From NCBI GenBank assembly GCA_037953625.1, contig CM075652.1, positions 18,868,501-18,932,500 of the forward strand: a stretch of 64,000 nt of DNA, in the 5' to 3' direction. The notes beneath the pieces were generated by a model. The model searched no databases. It saw nothing but the letters and a program-made list of their open reading frames with translations, and was not told the DNA's origin. Both the position numbers and the translations under genes were made by a program. The stretch is from Crotalaria pallida. Lineage: Eukaryota > Streptophyta > Magnoliopsida > Fabales > Fabaceae. Below, piece after piece: positions 1-11,425 of the stretch (position 1 is its first letter; each line of letters opens with the position of its first letter).

Positions 1-309
1 TCATTTATAAGGACAATTTAGGATTTAAACTTTTTTTTAAAGGTTATTTCATGGGAAAATTAAAATTCATTTGGGCTTAGCAGATGGCCCATAAACCATA
101 CCATAGAAAGAATGGAATGGAACGTTCACGGTTATAAAAGGAAGAAGTTAATGACCATGTGTTAAAAGGAGAAGTTAGCAACTCAGCATATTGAAGCATG
201 TTACCATCTTAGCATTGTTACCATCTATATCATAAACAATGTATTTTAAGGTTATATATGAATTTTAAAAAATAGTTAAATAATGTAAAAATTAGGAGTA
301 TTTTGACTA
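1..309. other. AT-rich intergenic DNA, no gene seen
   Basis: No open frame, repeat pair or RNA motif that I can support. Positions 301-309 form the left target duplication of the neighbouring MITE. Confidence 0.5.
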
Positions 310-835
310 GGCATATTTAAGTTATCAGCCCTTGAACTTAGGTGCTCTTTTGGAATTAGTTCTTAAACTTTTTTTTTCTATGTTTTGACTCCCTAAACTT
401 TGTTCAAATTTTTGGAAATGTCTTTTCATCACATAAGCGGTGATATGATCGATAACATGTCACGTCACCTTCGCCATATCGATAAGTGATGTGCTAAATG
501 ATGCCACGTGAATTTTTTAAATTTAAAAAAAATTCAAATTTATTTAAAATAATTAAAAATTGTTTTTTAAAAGAAAATCGAATATTTTAATAATTTTTAA
601 AAGAAATAATTTTTTAATAAAAAAATCATCTAGTGTCATGTGACGCTACATAACATATCCTTCGTCGATATTGTAACAGTGATGTGACATATCGACGGAT
701 ATATCATCATTTAAGTAGCGAGTGAACCATTTCCAAAAATTGAACAAAGTTAAGAGACTCAAAGCATCGAAAAAAAGTTAAAGGACTAATTTCAAAAGAG
801 CACATAAGTTCAGGGATTAAAACGTTAAATAATCC
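310..835. mobile_element. Mutator-type MITE with long inverted arms
   Basis: The two ends are inverted copies of about 100 bp: the left arm around 316-420 and the right arm around 725-830 pair almost throughout (blocks containing GAACTTA, GGTGCTCTTTTGGAATTAG and CATTTCCAAAAAT). The flanks TTTTGACTA (301-309) and TTTCGACTA (836-844) are a 9-bp target duplication with one mismatch, the size made by Mutator-like transposases. There is no coding capacity, so it would have moved by a transposase supplied in trans. The interior holds further imperfect inverted blocks (CACGTG-type, CGATAT-type). Confidence 0.75.
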
Positions 836-1133
836 TTTCGACTATAATATCCCAATATAATCATTATTGAGAAGAGAAAAAGATATTGGAAGTAGAAGTG
901 AAAAAAGAGGATACAATAAATAAGGATATATTTTAAAAAAAACATTAATTATGGAATATTAGATTTTGTAAAAAACAAACAATACATATAAAAAATGTGA
1001 GAAAAATGCCATGTAGACAATACATACAAAACGAAAAAAATAGTGTCAAGATTCTTGACCGTTGTTATTTTTTTTTTATAAGCCAAAGTATATATTATTA
1101 ACAAAGTACTAAAAATACTAAAAATAATCAAAG

Positions 1134-1320
1134 CGGGGTTGGTCAAGTGGTAGCTCATTTGGTCTCTTAACCAACTAGTCTCGAGTTTGAGCTTTGGGTA
1201 TGGAGTAACCCCCGCTGAGAGACCCCTACTGCTTAGTGCGAGCTCAGTTGGGTCGGACCGGATGAGTCGGATTTTGGTTAAACCAGATCCGGGTATCGGT
1301 TGGTGTAAAAAAAAAAAAAA
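1134..1320 (+). mobile_element. tRNA-derived SINE with poly(A) tail
   Basis: The head resembles a tRNA: an A-box-like GGTCAAGTGGTAGCTC at the start and a B-box-like CTCGAGTTTGAGC about 35 bp later, the internal Pol III promoter pattern. The body ends in an A run (about 1307-1320). Flanking 18-bp direct repeats at 1116-1133 and 1321-1338 (TACTAAAAATAWTCAAAG, one mismatch) are the target duplication. A second copy of the family lies at 5087-5288. It sits just downstream of the 3' end of the strictosidine-synthase-like gene. Confidence 0.85.
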
Positions 1321-1545
1321 TACTAAAAATATTCAAAGTGACATGTATGTGCATCATTACAACACTATAGTAGAGAAATAAAAGAAAGTGTTCATACACG
1401 AACCCGCAAAAAAGGTGTTTGAATTCTAGACTGTTGTTGATTTTCACCCAATATCAATCGCTGGGCGAGTGCAGGGCAAAACTCCTCCTATGTTGCCCCC
1501 ACTTTCTTATGCCAACTTGTCTCAATGGGACACTCCTGTTTGAGT

Positions 1546-4500
1546 TCATGCGGCGGGGAGGGCAGGACGTTGCTTGATATCAAGACGTAATATAAAGGAA
1601 TATGGAAGGGAGCCACAATATATATGATTCCCAATTTTGATCCCACTTGAAATCAATGCTAATTCAGGATCATAATAGTGTTCTGTTGGGTTTCCTTCCA
1701 AATCCACTACTACAACTCCTCCATTCTTCTCCATATGAATTCTTCCTACATACTTTGCAACCATTGCTGCTGCTTTGCGAATGAAAGGGTATCTAAGTAC
1801 TAAATCCCATTGAGGAGTTAAGGACTGCATGAAACATAAAACAATATCTCAGTTGACAAAACAGAAAGAACATGCATTCTTTGAAAAAAATAAAATTAAA
1901 AAAAATGCAGAACTTTTGGTCATTGCTGCCATTTTATAGACCATATTCTGCTTTTGGTTCGGTACCATTATTAGTTAGGTAGCTGAACATAATTTCAATA
2001 ATTTTTCCCCTTCAGAGTAACAAACTTAAATACTGGACTAGTCATGGTGACCCGATACGCAGTTTATTAGTCGTCATATACAATATTGCGAATTCGGTAC
2101 GAAGACTAAATAAGAGAATTTAGTAATAATTGTGAGAGTAGTTAATTATTTTAATGTTAATGATGACGATGAGGAGTAAGTTACCGAGGCTATTGCAATA
2201 TAATACTGTCCTTGTCCAACATAATGAATGTTATCTGGCATGCCAGGTAGGTCATGACAAAATTCGCCTATTTTTCCTTTTTTAGGTCCTTCTATATAAT
2301 ATCTTCTGCACCTCCTCCTGCAAAATCAGAACATTCAGAAATAATTAAACTTTCACAATATTATATGGTCTCCATGATATGAATTGTAAGAATGATCTTG
2401 AATGCTTATATTACAAATTAAAGTTTTGAGGAAAAAAAGAAAGTTTTCAATCTCTTTTAATCTTCATATTGAAAATCTGCACGTTTCTTGAAGCATGATT
2501 AAAATGTTTGTCTTCTTTATCAAGGAAGAATCTGTCAACCAGAAGTTTCAATTAGGATTGATACTTGTGATGACGAGAAACACTTTAGTAGTGCACTATA
2601 ACTATCATTGCATCCTAAACTAGCTTTAGTTGAAAGACTAAAGTGCAAATTTATCAATGGAATTATGGTGAACCTCTCATGAAAGGAAAATAAAGAAATT
2701 CATTATTAAACATGCTATATGTGTTTCAATGGAAAGAAGCTCAAGTGGAATATAGTTCATCCGGACCATTATTAATTGAAGAAAACAGGGAGGAATAGAG
2801 GAAAAGTAAGAACGTTATAGTTATTATTCTGAAATTGAAGATGAGCCATCTCCTGGGAAAAGATAAGGTGAGAGCTAAGACAGAGATTCAGATATACAAT
2901 TTTATAATTTAAGTGTCAAAATAATAGAACTCGAAAGAAAATGGATTTGGGTTTGGTGACTTCATTAATCTGATTGGTTGGACGAAAAATTGATGTCTAG
3001 CAGTATAATAGAATCAAAACAAAATCTAAAATTTATGTATTAGATCTTCAACTAACGATTTATATTTAGTAATATTGATGAAGTGAGCATTTTGTGAAGT
3101 TATTCGATCCAAAATAGAGAAAATAATGCATCTTAGATCAGTCTTGATTCTACTTAAAAAAATAAAAACTACAACATATGTCATCAACTTTGAATGGACC
3201 GATGGCTTATTCACTTTCATCTTGGATATTATCAAAATTACCCAACAACTATCCCTATAATCGATAGATTTTATTCACATCAACCCCTTGCCCAAACCGA
3301 ATTAAACATTATTCTTTAGAATTGATGAGCGTTATTTATATTAATCCCTAACATTATCCAAAAAAACTTTAGTCATCCTTACGATGAGATCAATGCAAAC
3401 CCGAGTATCCTATTGTGGAGTTCCTCATCATTGTTTTTAAAGTCATATATACAAAGTTGCAAGCAAAATCAATTTCCCAACAAATCCTCACGTTGCCCTC
3501 AAAACTTGAACTAGTAAAACTCAAAAACTGCCCCTGTTTAGAATTGATCCATGGAAATGATGTATGCCACACTGAACTTTGACCAAAACAAATGGAGTGA
3601 GGTTGGCATAGTTTTAGGGACAGAGCTTGTTAACCAATTTCTGCCAATGCTGTAAACTTTCAATTCATTACAATAGGTCAAGGAACTTAAAAGGGGTCAT
3701 ATAAAAGATTAGTGGCCAGGTCAAGCGAGTTAAGATTAAAAAACCTAGTGAAACCATGATGAATAACCCCTAACAACGAATTATTTTAAGATCGAGCATT
3801 CTAGTTTTTAGCATAAAGCTAAGGTGGAAGGGAAATGTTAAAAAATTGAATTGAAGTGTGCAATCAAATGTTTTGGCTACCAAAGTTTCCCAAACATATT
3901 TGGGAGTTACCCTAAAAACTTCTCCTCCAAGACATCACTAAAGTCAATGCCAAAAGAGACGAGTGTTCATTTAAGGACAATGTGAACTTTGTTAGGAGGT
4001 AGTCCCTCCGACTTGAAATATAAGCAACAAAAAACATATCTCTCTTGGCTTAAAATATAAGCAAAACTAATCAACTTTCTTAAATTTTATTTCATTCCCA
4101 ATGCCACTTTCCAAAAACATCCTTAGAAAATTGTTATCTTATTTAATTTTTGTTTCATTCCCAATGCAACTTTCCTAAAATACCTCTATTCTTTTATAAA
4201 TTTGAGAAAATTAAATACAATCAACTAACCTCCTTAATAAGCGTAAAATTAGTTGGTTTTGCTTATAATTCGAGCCGGAGGGAGTATTACACAATGATTT
4301 GCGTAAGAGACTAATGTAAATATGGAGTATAACTTTTGTCAATATTATCAAAGACGATCGTGAAATTTTAATAAGGCTTAATTATGTCAGAAGTCCCTGA
4401 AGTTTGGGGTACTTTTGCCAGATACCCTTATTCTTATTTTTTCAATGTCTGACTCCCCGAAGTTACTTCTGGGTTTGTCATATACCCCTACTACCAATTC

Positions 4501-7500
4501 TGGTCAATTTTTCCGACATGTAATATCGGAATCCTGGTCAGACGCAGAAGGTTAGACACGTGGTGCCCCGTGGGCCAAGATCCTTTTTTCTTTAAATTAA
4601 AAACCTAAAAAACTTAATATTTTTATATTTTTAGTTAAATAAAAAAAGAAAAAAAAAGGATTGAAAAAAGCTGTCGTTTTCGCCCATGTGACATCACGCG
4701 ACACCACATGACCAACCTCTTGTGTCTGCCCAGGATTCCGATGTTACATGTCAGCAAAATTGGCCAGAATTGATAATAGGGTATATGACAAACCCAGAAG
4801 TAACTTCGGGGAGTCAGACATCGAAAAAAAATAATAAGGGTATCTGACAAAAATACCTCAAACTTCAGGAACTTGTGACATAATTAAGCCTTTTAATAAT
4901 ACCCTGAACAAAATTCAAAATGGATGCAAAGTCGAGAACAAAAGTGGTAGTTTCCTCAAATTTTCTTTTATTCCTTGACTTTATTTTCCCATGAGCTACC
5001 CACCTAGTTATGTGCCTTAATTAAAAAGAAAAAAACACCTTAATGGTACTTTAATTTACTACTTTAGGCTAGAAAGTAACTTACAACAAACAACTTGGGT
5101 TGGTGAAGTGGTAGCTCACTTGGTCCCTTAACCAACTGGTCTCGAGTTCGAGCCTTAGGTATGGAGCAACCCCCGCTGGGAGACTCCTACCGCTTTGTGC
5201 GAGCTCAGTTGGATCGGACCGGATGAGTCGGATTCTGGGTAAACCAAATCCGGGTACCGGTTGGTGTACACCAAATAAAAAAAAAAAGAGTAACTTACAA
5301 GACAGTTTCACAGTAGATGACGGAGTGTTGATCAGGTGAGACAGCAACTCCATTGGGAAAGTAGAGGTTGCTGGCAAGCACAGTTGTCTTCTTTGTTGCT
5401 GGATTATAGCTCATGAATCTTCCATGAGGTTTGCCTTCAACAATATCAAAGTAGAAATCGTGCAAAGAGTATTTATATGATGCATCTGTGAAATAAATAG
5501 TACCATCATCTGCTACATCCACACCATCTGTTAACTTGAATTTCAAGCCTTCAGCCTCATTTGCCAGCAACTCAATCTCGCCTTTCGTGTTCACCCTCAG
5601 CAATCCCTGTATCATTAATTAAACAAACTCGAATTAAATCAAGTAATAACAAATTCAGTTTTCTAAAAAAATAAATAAATAAATAAACATGTTGTGTTAC
5701 CAAACTGAATGGTGTTGTTCACACAAAAGAAGTCCAGATATATCTACAGATCGCGACATTGAAGACATTCCTTCTCCTACAATGAATTAATTTTTATAAA
5801 ATAAAGATATATGTAAATCTGCTTAATATATTTTTTAAATGCATTTTTGGTCTATCAACATTTTTTTTGGATAAGAAAATTTTTCATTTCAAAAAGGCTA
5901 ACATGACAAGTTGGTCTATCAACATTTGATCATGAGCAAGTTTGTCTACCATTATTTTTTTGGGAGATTCTGATTCTAATAAATAAATAAATATATATAT
6001 ATGTGTGTATATATATATATATATATTTTTTTTTAAATCATGCAAAAATATGTTTGTTATGCGTATTTTCTATTTTCATTTTCGTTCAAAATAGGAAATG
6101 AAGGAAAAAATATGTTTGGTTTAGTTTTTCAAAATATTTTTAGTGGAAATATTTCCTAAAATAGGTCCAAAACTGAAAACATTTAAAAGTCATTTTCACT
6201 GTTTCCTCTTCAAAGTTTGGAAACAGTGAAAACGCGGTGGCACATTTTGTAATTATAAACAACTCTGTTAGGCTATCACTCTTTTTTGTCTATGCACGTG
6301 TATCTCAATTCTCAACACTGACCACCGTCATTCAACGTCACAACATACTGTAAACACCGGTTCAAACCCACCACAACATCTTTGCACCTCCACCGTGTTC
6401 CACATTGCAGGTGGTACCAGCCGACGGTGACATGTTCATGTTCATCGTTCATCTCAAGATTGTGTTCATCTCCACTTTGCTGCAACAGCCACCATATTCC
6501 AACATCCTCGCCTATTATATAGGTGAAATCATCCAACGTGCCATTTTAGTCCAACGTTGATAGTAGTTTTGGGCTTTTTTTGGGTTTAGTAAAGAGAGTT
6601 TTACTGGTGATAATGATGGGAAGGAGGCTATGATTTATGATAATTAAAAAGATGTTGAGGAAGAAAATATCCATTAAGGATTCAGTCTCCTGGATCTCCA
6701 TCATCAATTTCATTGTGGTCATTGCCCAAAAACTGTTAGACGAAATGCCTCACAAAAACGTTGTCTCTTAGACCACAACCATTGATGGGCTCTTTAATTT
6801 GCATTTGGGACGTAGATGATGCGGAAAGATTGTGTGTAGATAACTTAATGGACAAATAGCTTATAAAAAAAAACCTAATGGACAAACAATCTATTTTAAC
6901 TATCTCTGATTGTCGATTAAGGGTGATGGATGGATCGATGAGATGGTTTTGTTCACAAGGAAGAATTCATTTGGGAGAATGAAGATGAACATGTTGTACA
7001 TGATGAAATTATTTGGAGGAGCTGAATTACCATCTACGCTCACTTTATATAAATATTTTTGTTAATAAAAGAAAGTAAAACATGTTTTTATTATTTAAAA
7101 AGATTTAACACAATTTATTGAAAATACTTAAATCATGTTTTTATTATTTTCACTTCCTGAGAATTGAAAATAAGACATCACACCAAACATATTTCCTCAA
7201 GTTTAAAAATTTGAAATGAAAACTATTTTCAAAAAATGAAAATAGGAAATGAAAATAGAAAATATTTTCACAAACCAAACATATCCTTAATCTTTCATAA
7301 GTTTCTCTCCAAGAACTAAGGCACGCAAATAACTTATGGGGATAAGACGAATATATTTGAGCTTTATATAATTGAAAAAAATTGAGGGCTGAAATGTAGG
7401 AACTAATAAGAAAATAAATTAAAATTATTTCATTTCATAAATCTAATTGGTATATAGATAAATGTGGTGTCAGATCCCTTTTATATCTACAAGAAAAACT

Positions 7501-9180
7501 AATGTGAGTGATGCTTTGTATCATACTTTCTCATTTCCGAAGAATCAACTCCAAATAATTATTTTTATTTATTTCAAGTATAATAAGTACAAGTCATTTG
7601 TCCGCGTAAGACAACCCAGTTGGTGGCTGCAGGAATACTCAGGATTTCCCCCTCCCCCAGGTCATGGGTTCTAGTCCCAAACCTCCATATAAACCAAAAA
7701 ATAATAAAAAAATAAGTACAAGCCATTTTTAGCACTATCCTTTGTACAAATCTTGCTTGCTTTTTAAGTAGTTAATGCATCTCTTGTACTAGTCACTTCT
7801 ACAACTCCCTATCGAATTTCTATTTATAGAGATTTGATGGAGTGTAAATGGACTAGACTACCAAACTATTTTCACTTTTCGCTTGTGTTTGTACCCCACC
7901 AAATTCTCTTTTCTTCGTCCTTTATTGAATTGAATAGAAACCGAAAAGATGTTGTTTATTATTATTATTTTTTGCATAATTCTTGTGTGCGGATGCAATG
8001 GATCTAAAAATTTTTAGTTATTAGACGATATATCATTATTAATAATGTAATTTTTTTCTTATTTATGTCTGGGTTCCCTTTAGTTTTGATCTCTTTTATG
8101 AGATACTCTATGTTTTTTTAGTTAATATTATTAGTAGTATTAAAAATGTAAATGTTTAATATGATTATTATTGCGACTCTTCAAAAAAGTGTTGATTTTA
8201 TTAGAAGATATTATTCCCTCCGGTCTTATTTATAAGACGCTTTTGGGGTTTTTATTTTGGTCCTATCTATAAGACCCCTTTTCAATTTTCAATAGCATTT
8301 AATTACTTCTTTCCACTAACATCCCTATAAATTCTACACTTTTTAGAGTTCCAATAATAATTATAGGGATAGTTTTGAAAAAATATATCAAATTTTCACA
8401 TTTCCAATGCCACTAACAAATTTATCTACTCTCCTTGGTGGGAGTATTGTGGTTTTTATTATAAGAAAAAGAAATTAACTTGACACTTATTATAAATGAA
8501 ACTTAATTCATTGAATTTAATTTTCTCAAATTCATAGAAGATAAGATTATTTTACGAGGCCAGCTGTCCCACCCATTAGAGATTAGTCACTGTGGTCGGA
8601 CACTCCGGTCATAGACAAAAAAAATATTATTCTAGGAAAAATACATTATAAATAAAACAAAAATTAAAAATATTTTATAAATGATTTTATTCAATTAATT
8701 TTTTCTCATATTTTTTTCTAAAAAAAAATAGGGTTATTTTTTCGAAATAGAAAGATGTACCTGGTAAGCGTCGGCCACTATGAGTTCTCCATCTTTACCC
8801 AAAGCTAGTCCAAGCGGTCTTCCTCCGGTGTTGACCCAGTCGTGGACCACCGATTCACTCACCGTCACTCGCTTTATCCATCCATCTTCACAACCCGTGT
8901 AAATGACACCCTTCTTTTCGTCATAAGCCAAGTCTTCGGGTCCCTTCACTTCTCCTTCTGCCACAGCTTCTGATCCTTGTCGCATACGCGGGTTACGAGC
9001 TACCACCGTCACGCTGTGCCGGCTCAACTCACCCGTTGGGAAGTGAACCGGTTCGAAGTTGTCGAGCCGGTAAAGAACCGCCGCCACAAAGACCGGGAAA
9101 ACTAAGGCTACGAAGATTTTCGTTTTTGTTCTCATCGTTTGGTTGTGTACAACAAGCTGGGGTGGTGAATAATTTGACAT
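1546..9180 (-). CDS. STRICTOSIDINE SYNTHASE-LIKE protein (four exons)
   Basis: Exons on the minus strand: 9180-8761, 5606-5299, 2317-2185 and 1824-1546. All introns are GT-AG (phases 0, 2, 0) and the joined frame is 379 codons without a stop, a usual family length. Residues about 21-37 form a hydrophobic N-terminal segment (signal anchor or signal peptide). Family landmarks follow: GPEDLAYD (80-87), ADAYQ/GLLRV across exons 1 and 2, TDGVDVADDGTIYFTDAS, LYFPNGVAVS, CETVLRRCRRY across exons 2 and 3, and DLPGMPDNIHYVG. This is the six-bladed beta-propeller Str_synth family. Most plant members are not true strictosidine synthases; they act in the endomembrane or vacuolar system, with unclear (esterase-like or defence) roles, so no Pictet-Spengler activity is claimed. 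The start was taken at the first ATG (9178-9180); another in-frame ATG at codon 16 lies before the hydrophobic segment. Introns 1 and 2 are about 3 kb each and packed with transposons. Confidence 0.9.
2318..4001. other. Intron 2, part without recognisable repeat
   Basis: AT-rich intron sequence with no exon-like or repeat structure that I can support. The acceptor for exon 3 (TTTTGCAG on the minus strand) lies at its low end, at 2318-2325. Confidence 0.5.
4002..4284. mobile_element. Stowaway-type MITE
   Basis: The ends are GTCCCTCCGACTTG and the inverse CGAGCCGGAGGGAG, the Tc1/mariner Stowaway terminal repeat, flanked by TA on both sides. It is 283 bp, non-coding, with internal blocks (ATATAAGCAA, TTTCATTCCCAATGC) that recur in the copies at 25586 and 37471. 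It lies in intron 2 of the strictosidine-synthase-like gene. Confidence 0.85.
4375..4890. mobile_element. Mutator-type MITE, about 200-bp inverted arms
   Basis: It begins GGCTTAATTATGTCA and ends with the inverse TGACATAATTAAGCC. The arms pair over about 200 bp (for example CTGACTCCCCGAAGTTACTT inside both arms). An exact 9-bp duplication TTTTAATAA flanks it (4366-4374 and 4891-4899). It is 516 bp and non-coding. Transcribed as part of intron 2, it would form a very long hairpin. Confidence 0.9.
5087..5288 (+). mobile_element. tRNA-derived SINE next to a splice donor
   Basis: Same family as the SINE at 1134: A-box-like GGTGAAGTGGTAGCTC, B-box-like CTCGAGTTCGAGCC, shared body (GTGCGAGCTCAGTTGG, CGGACCGGATGAGTCGG) and a short A-rich tail. 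The repeats AGTAACTTACAA at 5075-5086 and 5289-5300 are the target duplication. The right copy contains the 5' splice site of exon 2 of the minus-strand gene (GTAAGT at 5298-5293), so the insertion duplicated the donor. Confidence 0.85.
5987..6027. repeat. TA/TG microsatellite
   Basis: Alternating (TA)n with a short TGTGTG interruption, followed by a T run. It lies in intron 1, just outside the foldback element. Confidence 0.8.
6046..7288. mobile_element. Foldback (Pack-type) element with captured DNA
   Basis: The left end (ATATGTTTG, TTTTCTATTTTCATTTTC, ATAGGAAATG, ATATGTTTGGTTT) is repeated in inverse at the right end (7170-7288: CAAACATATTTCCTC, ATGAAAATAGGAAATG, AACCAAACATATCC). The 1.2-kb interior is less AT-rich and contains a degraded PPR coding fragment. 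I find no convincing target duplication, so the ends are approximate. It lies in intron 1. Confidence 0.6.
6650..6795 (+). pseudogene. PPR protein gene fragment
   Basis: Plus-strand translation gives a run ending in a typical pentatricopeptide-repeat phrase: AQKLLDEMPHKNVVS, a stop where tryptophan is usual, then TTTIDGLF. Plant PPR proteins read LFDEMPxRNVVSWTTMIDG at this point. Only about one to one and a half repeats survive, with no start codon, so this is a captured and decayed fragment inside the foldback element, not a gene. Confidence 0.65.
7600..7710 (+). mobile_element. Short SINE of a second family
   Basis: About 111 bp with a B-box-like GGTTCTAGTCCC at about 7667-7678 and an A-box-like GTTGGTGGCTGCAGG upstream, ending in an A-rich tail. 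Flanking 18-bp repeats AATAAGTACAAGYCATTT (7582-7599 and 7711-7728, one mismatch) are the target duplication. The body is unrelated to the SINEs at 1134 and 5087. It is in intron 1. Confidence 0.75.
8214..8444. mobile_element. Stowaway-type MITE, divergent
   Basis: Ends TTCCCTCCGGTC and the degenerate inverse GGTGGGAG, with TA next to each end. About 231 bp, non-coding, with TTATTTATAAGAC blocks typical of a second Stowaway subgroup. It is in intron 1. Confidence 0.65.
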
Positions 9181-9469
9181 TTTGTTTTTCAAGATTCATT
9201 TGGTACTTTATTATTTTTTTAATAATTTTGGTTATTTATTTTTTTAAAAAGGTTTAGTCCTTCCGTCACAAAAAAATTAGATTTTTTCAGAATATTTCTC
9301 CTCATCCCCAGAATATTTCAGAATATTCAGGTGAAATCTAATATTTTTTACAATGGAATGATCAAACTGAATTTTTTTAAAAGATAAAAGATAAAAATTA
9401 CTAAAAAAATAATAAAAAACTAAAATGAATTTTGAAAATTTGACAAAGAATCAAAAATAAAATTAAGCT
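9181..9469. other. Upstream region of the strictosidine-synthase-like gene
   Basis: AT-rich 5' flank of the minus-strand gene. I see no clear TATA box at a convincing distance. Repeated GAATATTTC-type words occur at 9285-9330. No other gene. Confidence 0.4.
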
Positions 9470-9610
9470 TTCTTTTCTTCCACGATATTGCTTGGTATGA
9501 AGGATAAGTATTGAAATGCATACACAATCGTCTTTGTCCATACAATACGGGTGGTAATAAGGACAAAAATAGTCACAGAAAGACAAACCAAAATAATCGA
9601 TAGAAGGGTG
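9470..9610 (+). repeat. Left copy of a local duplication
   Basis: Shares the blocks TTCCACGATA, GAAGGATAAGTATTGAAATG, ACAATACGGG and ACAGAAAGACAAA in the same order with 18460-18600. Subtracting the LINE and its target copy, the two copies were about 350 bp apart, so this is an old tandem duplication later split by the LINE insertion. Confidence 0.7.
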
Positions 9611-9859
9611 ATTCTTTGATATTTTTTAAAATGATATTTATGTATTTTTTTAAAACTTTTTTTCATAAAAATTCTTTTTTTTAAAAAAAAACTTAGGCCG
9701 AAATTTTATTCAACTTGAACCGTCCCAGGCGCTACAACATTTACAAAGAAATTGTCGAGAAAACCAAGGACATCATACCACAAATCAGATTCTGTATCAA
9801 AAGATTGCTTAGAGGTAATGTCTGCAATCCTATTAGAATCCGTTCGCATAAAACAAATA

Positions 9860-11425
9860 TGTTGGCGTTCTGATAAGTATATCAGATCGTACAAGTAATA
9901 TAATGATAAATAGAGTATTGTTCTCACCAGGATTAAAATAGATTCTAATAATTCTCACCTAATTGTAGTTACTAAGTGAAACCTAAATTTGGGTTTAATT
10001 GATTTGAGAATTGTTGAATTAAACTAATTTAAAGACAAAATTGAAAATAAATAAGATTTGTTCAACGATGGAAAACTTGGGAACTTGGTTTCATTGTAGG
10101 TTCCAAGAGTAATTGCTAACGAATCAACGAATTTCCTTAGTTTCGAACCAATTTTGCAAAGGTAAAGGCAACCTAATTCCTTAAGTCAACCTTGTTTCTT
10201 AGTGATCTAATCTCTCTTAATTCCTTAAGAGAGCCTTAAATCTTAATCATACCAATTAATGTTCAATCAAAATTATTAAATGGTTATCTAATTCATAGAC
10301 ATATTCCTATCCCTATGCAATTGAATTGTTTGATTAAAGGTCTAAATCCTAATTCAATATTCCTATTCAATTAGAATTACCAAATCATAAACGGTATCAA
10401 ATTCATGATAACAATAAAAACTTAATAAAACACGACACTTAATGAAAAAACATTAATTCATTAAACAATAACTATGATAGTTCCATACAAATCCACATGC
10501 TCCCAAAAAGGAGTTTAGTTACACATGATTAAGGAGGAAGAAGAAAGAAGAATAATAGAAATCATAACAAGAGACATGAAATTACCCTAATCTCCAATCA
10601 CAAAGTATAATTCTTCAAACTTGCCTCCAAAAGCTCTCTCAATATTGCTCTCTAAAAATTGTGGTAACTCACTCTCTGGTTTGAGTGAATCCTAATCCTA
10701 TTATTATATAGATAAAAACTAACCTAATTTTCAATCTAATGTGATAAGATTTTTATTTGAATAAAACTAATCCTAATTCTGAATATAATATGATAAGATC
10801 CTATTAGAATAAACTAATCTTTAAGAATCTTATTTACAAATAGAATTTATCATTAAAATCCTTCTAGAATCTCGTATTTGTGTCTGAAGCAACTTCGACA
10901 CTGATTTTGACCCCCAAGATGGACGAATTTGAGCAAGGCTATTTCTGTCAAACTTGTAGATCTTTTTCTTAGCTTTAAAATGATACCCATATCGCTTCAT
11001 TTGAATAAGCTTAGCTCAAGTTATGGTCAAAACAGCAAACAGTGTCACTTTCTCGCATTTTGCGCGCCCAGGCGTGAAACTCCTGCGCCGGAGCGTGCAA
11101 CTGTCTGAAAAAATCAACCAAATGCACCCCATTATTGGCCAGTTGACCCCAGCCCGCGCCTGGGCGCCACGGTCAACTTTTCTTTATTTTTTTCTCTTTT
11201 TCTTCCCAATTCAAGTACCAAGCTCTCTTTCTTCATTCCTTTGCAAAAATCATTGTTTTGAGAGCTTAAATACCTGAAAACAAACCAAACACATCAAAAG
11301 GTTCCAGAAATCTTATAATGACAAAATTCCATTGTTTTATTCCAATTTACTCAAGAAACAAGCCACTTACTATGTAAAAGGGAGGCAAAAAATGTACAAT
11401 AACATCACATATTAGACCCCAATCA
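9860..11425 (-). repeat. 3' LTR of the non-autonomous element
   Basis: 1566 bp, near-identical to 13717-15297 with scattered substitutions and small indels (for example CACCAGGATT versus CACGAGGATT, ATCTTAATCATACC versus ATCCTAATCCTACC). The purine-rich tract expected before a 3' LTR is present on the minus strand at about 11426-11440 (AGTTTGGGGGTG). Confidence 0.85.

Noticed and set aside
1134..1320. A tRNA gene
   Set aside because: Box A/B-like words occur, but no cloverleaf or anticodon arm can be drawn. The poly(A) tail and 18-bp target duplication show a SINE.
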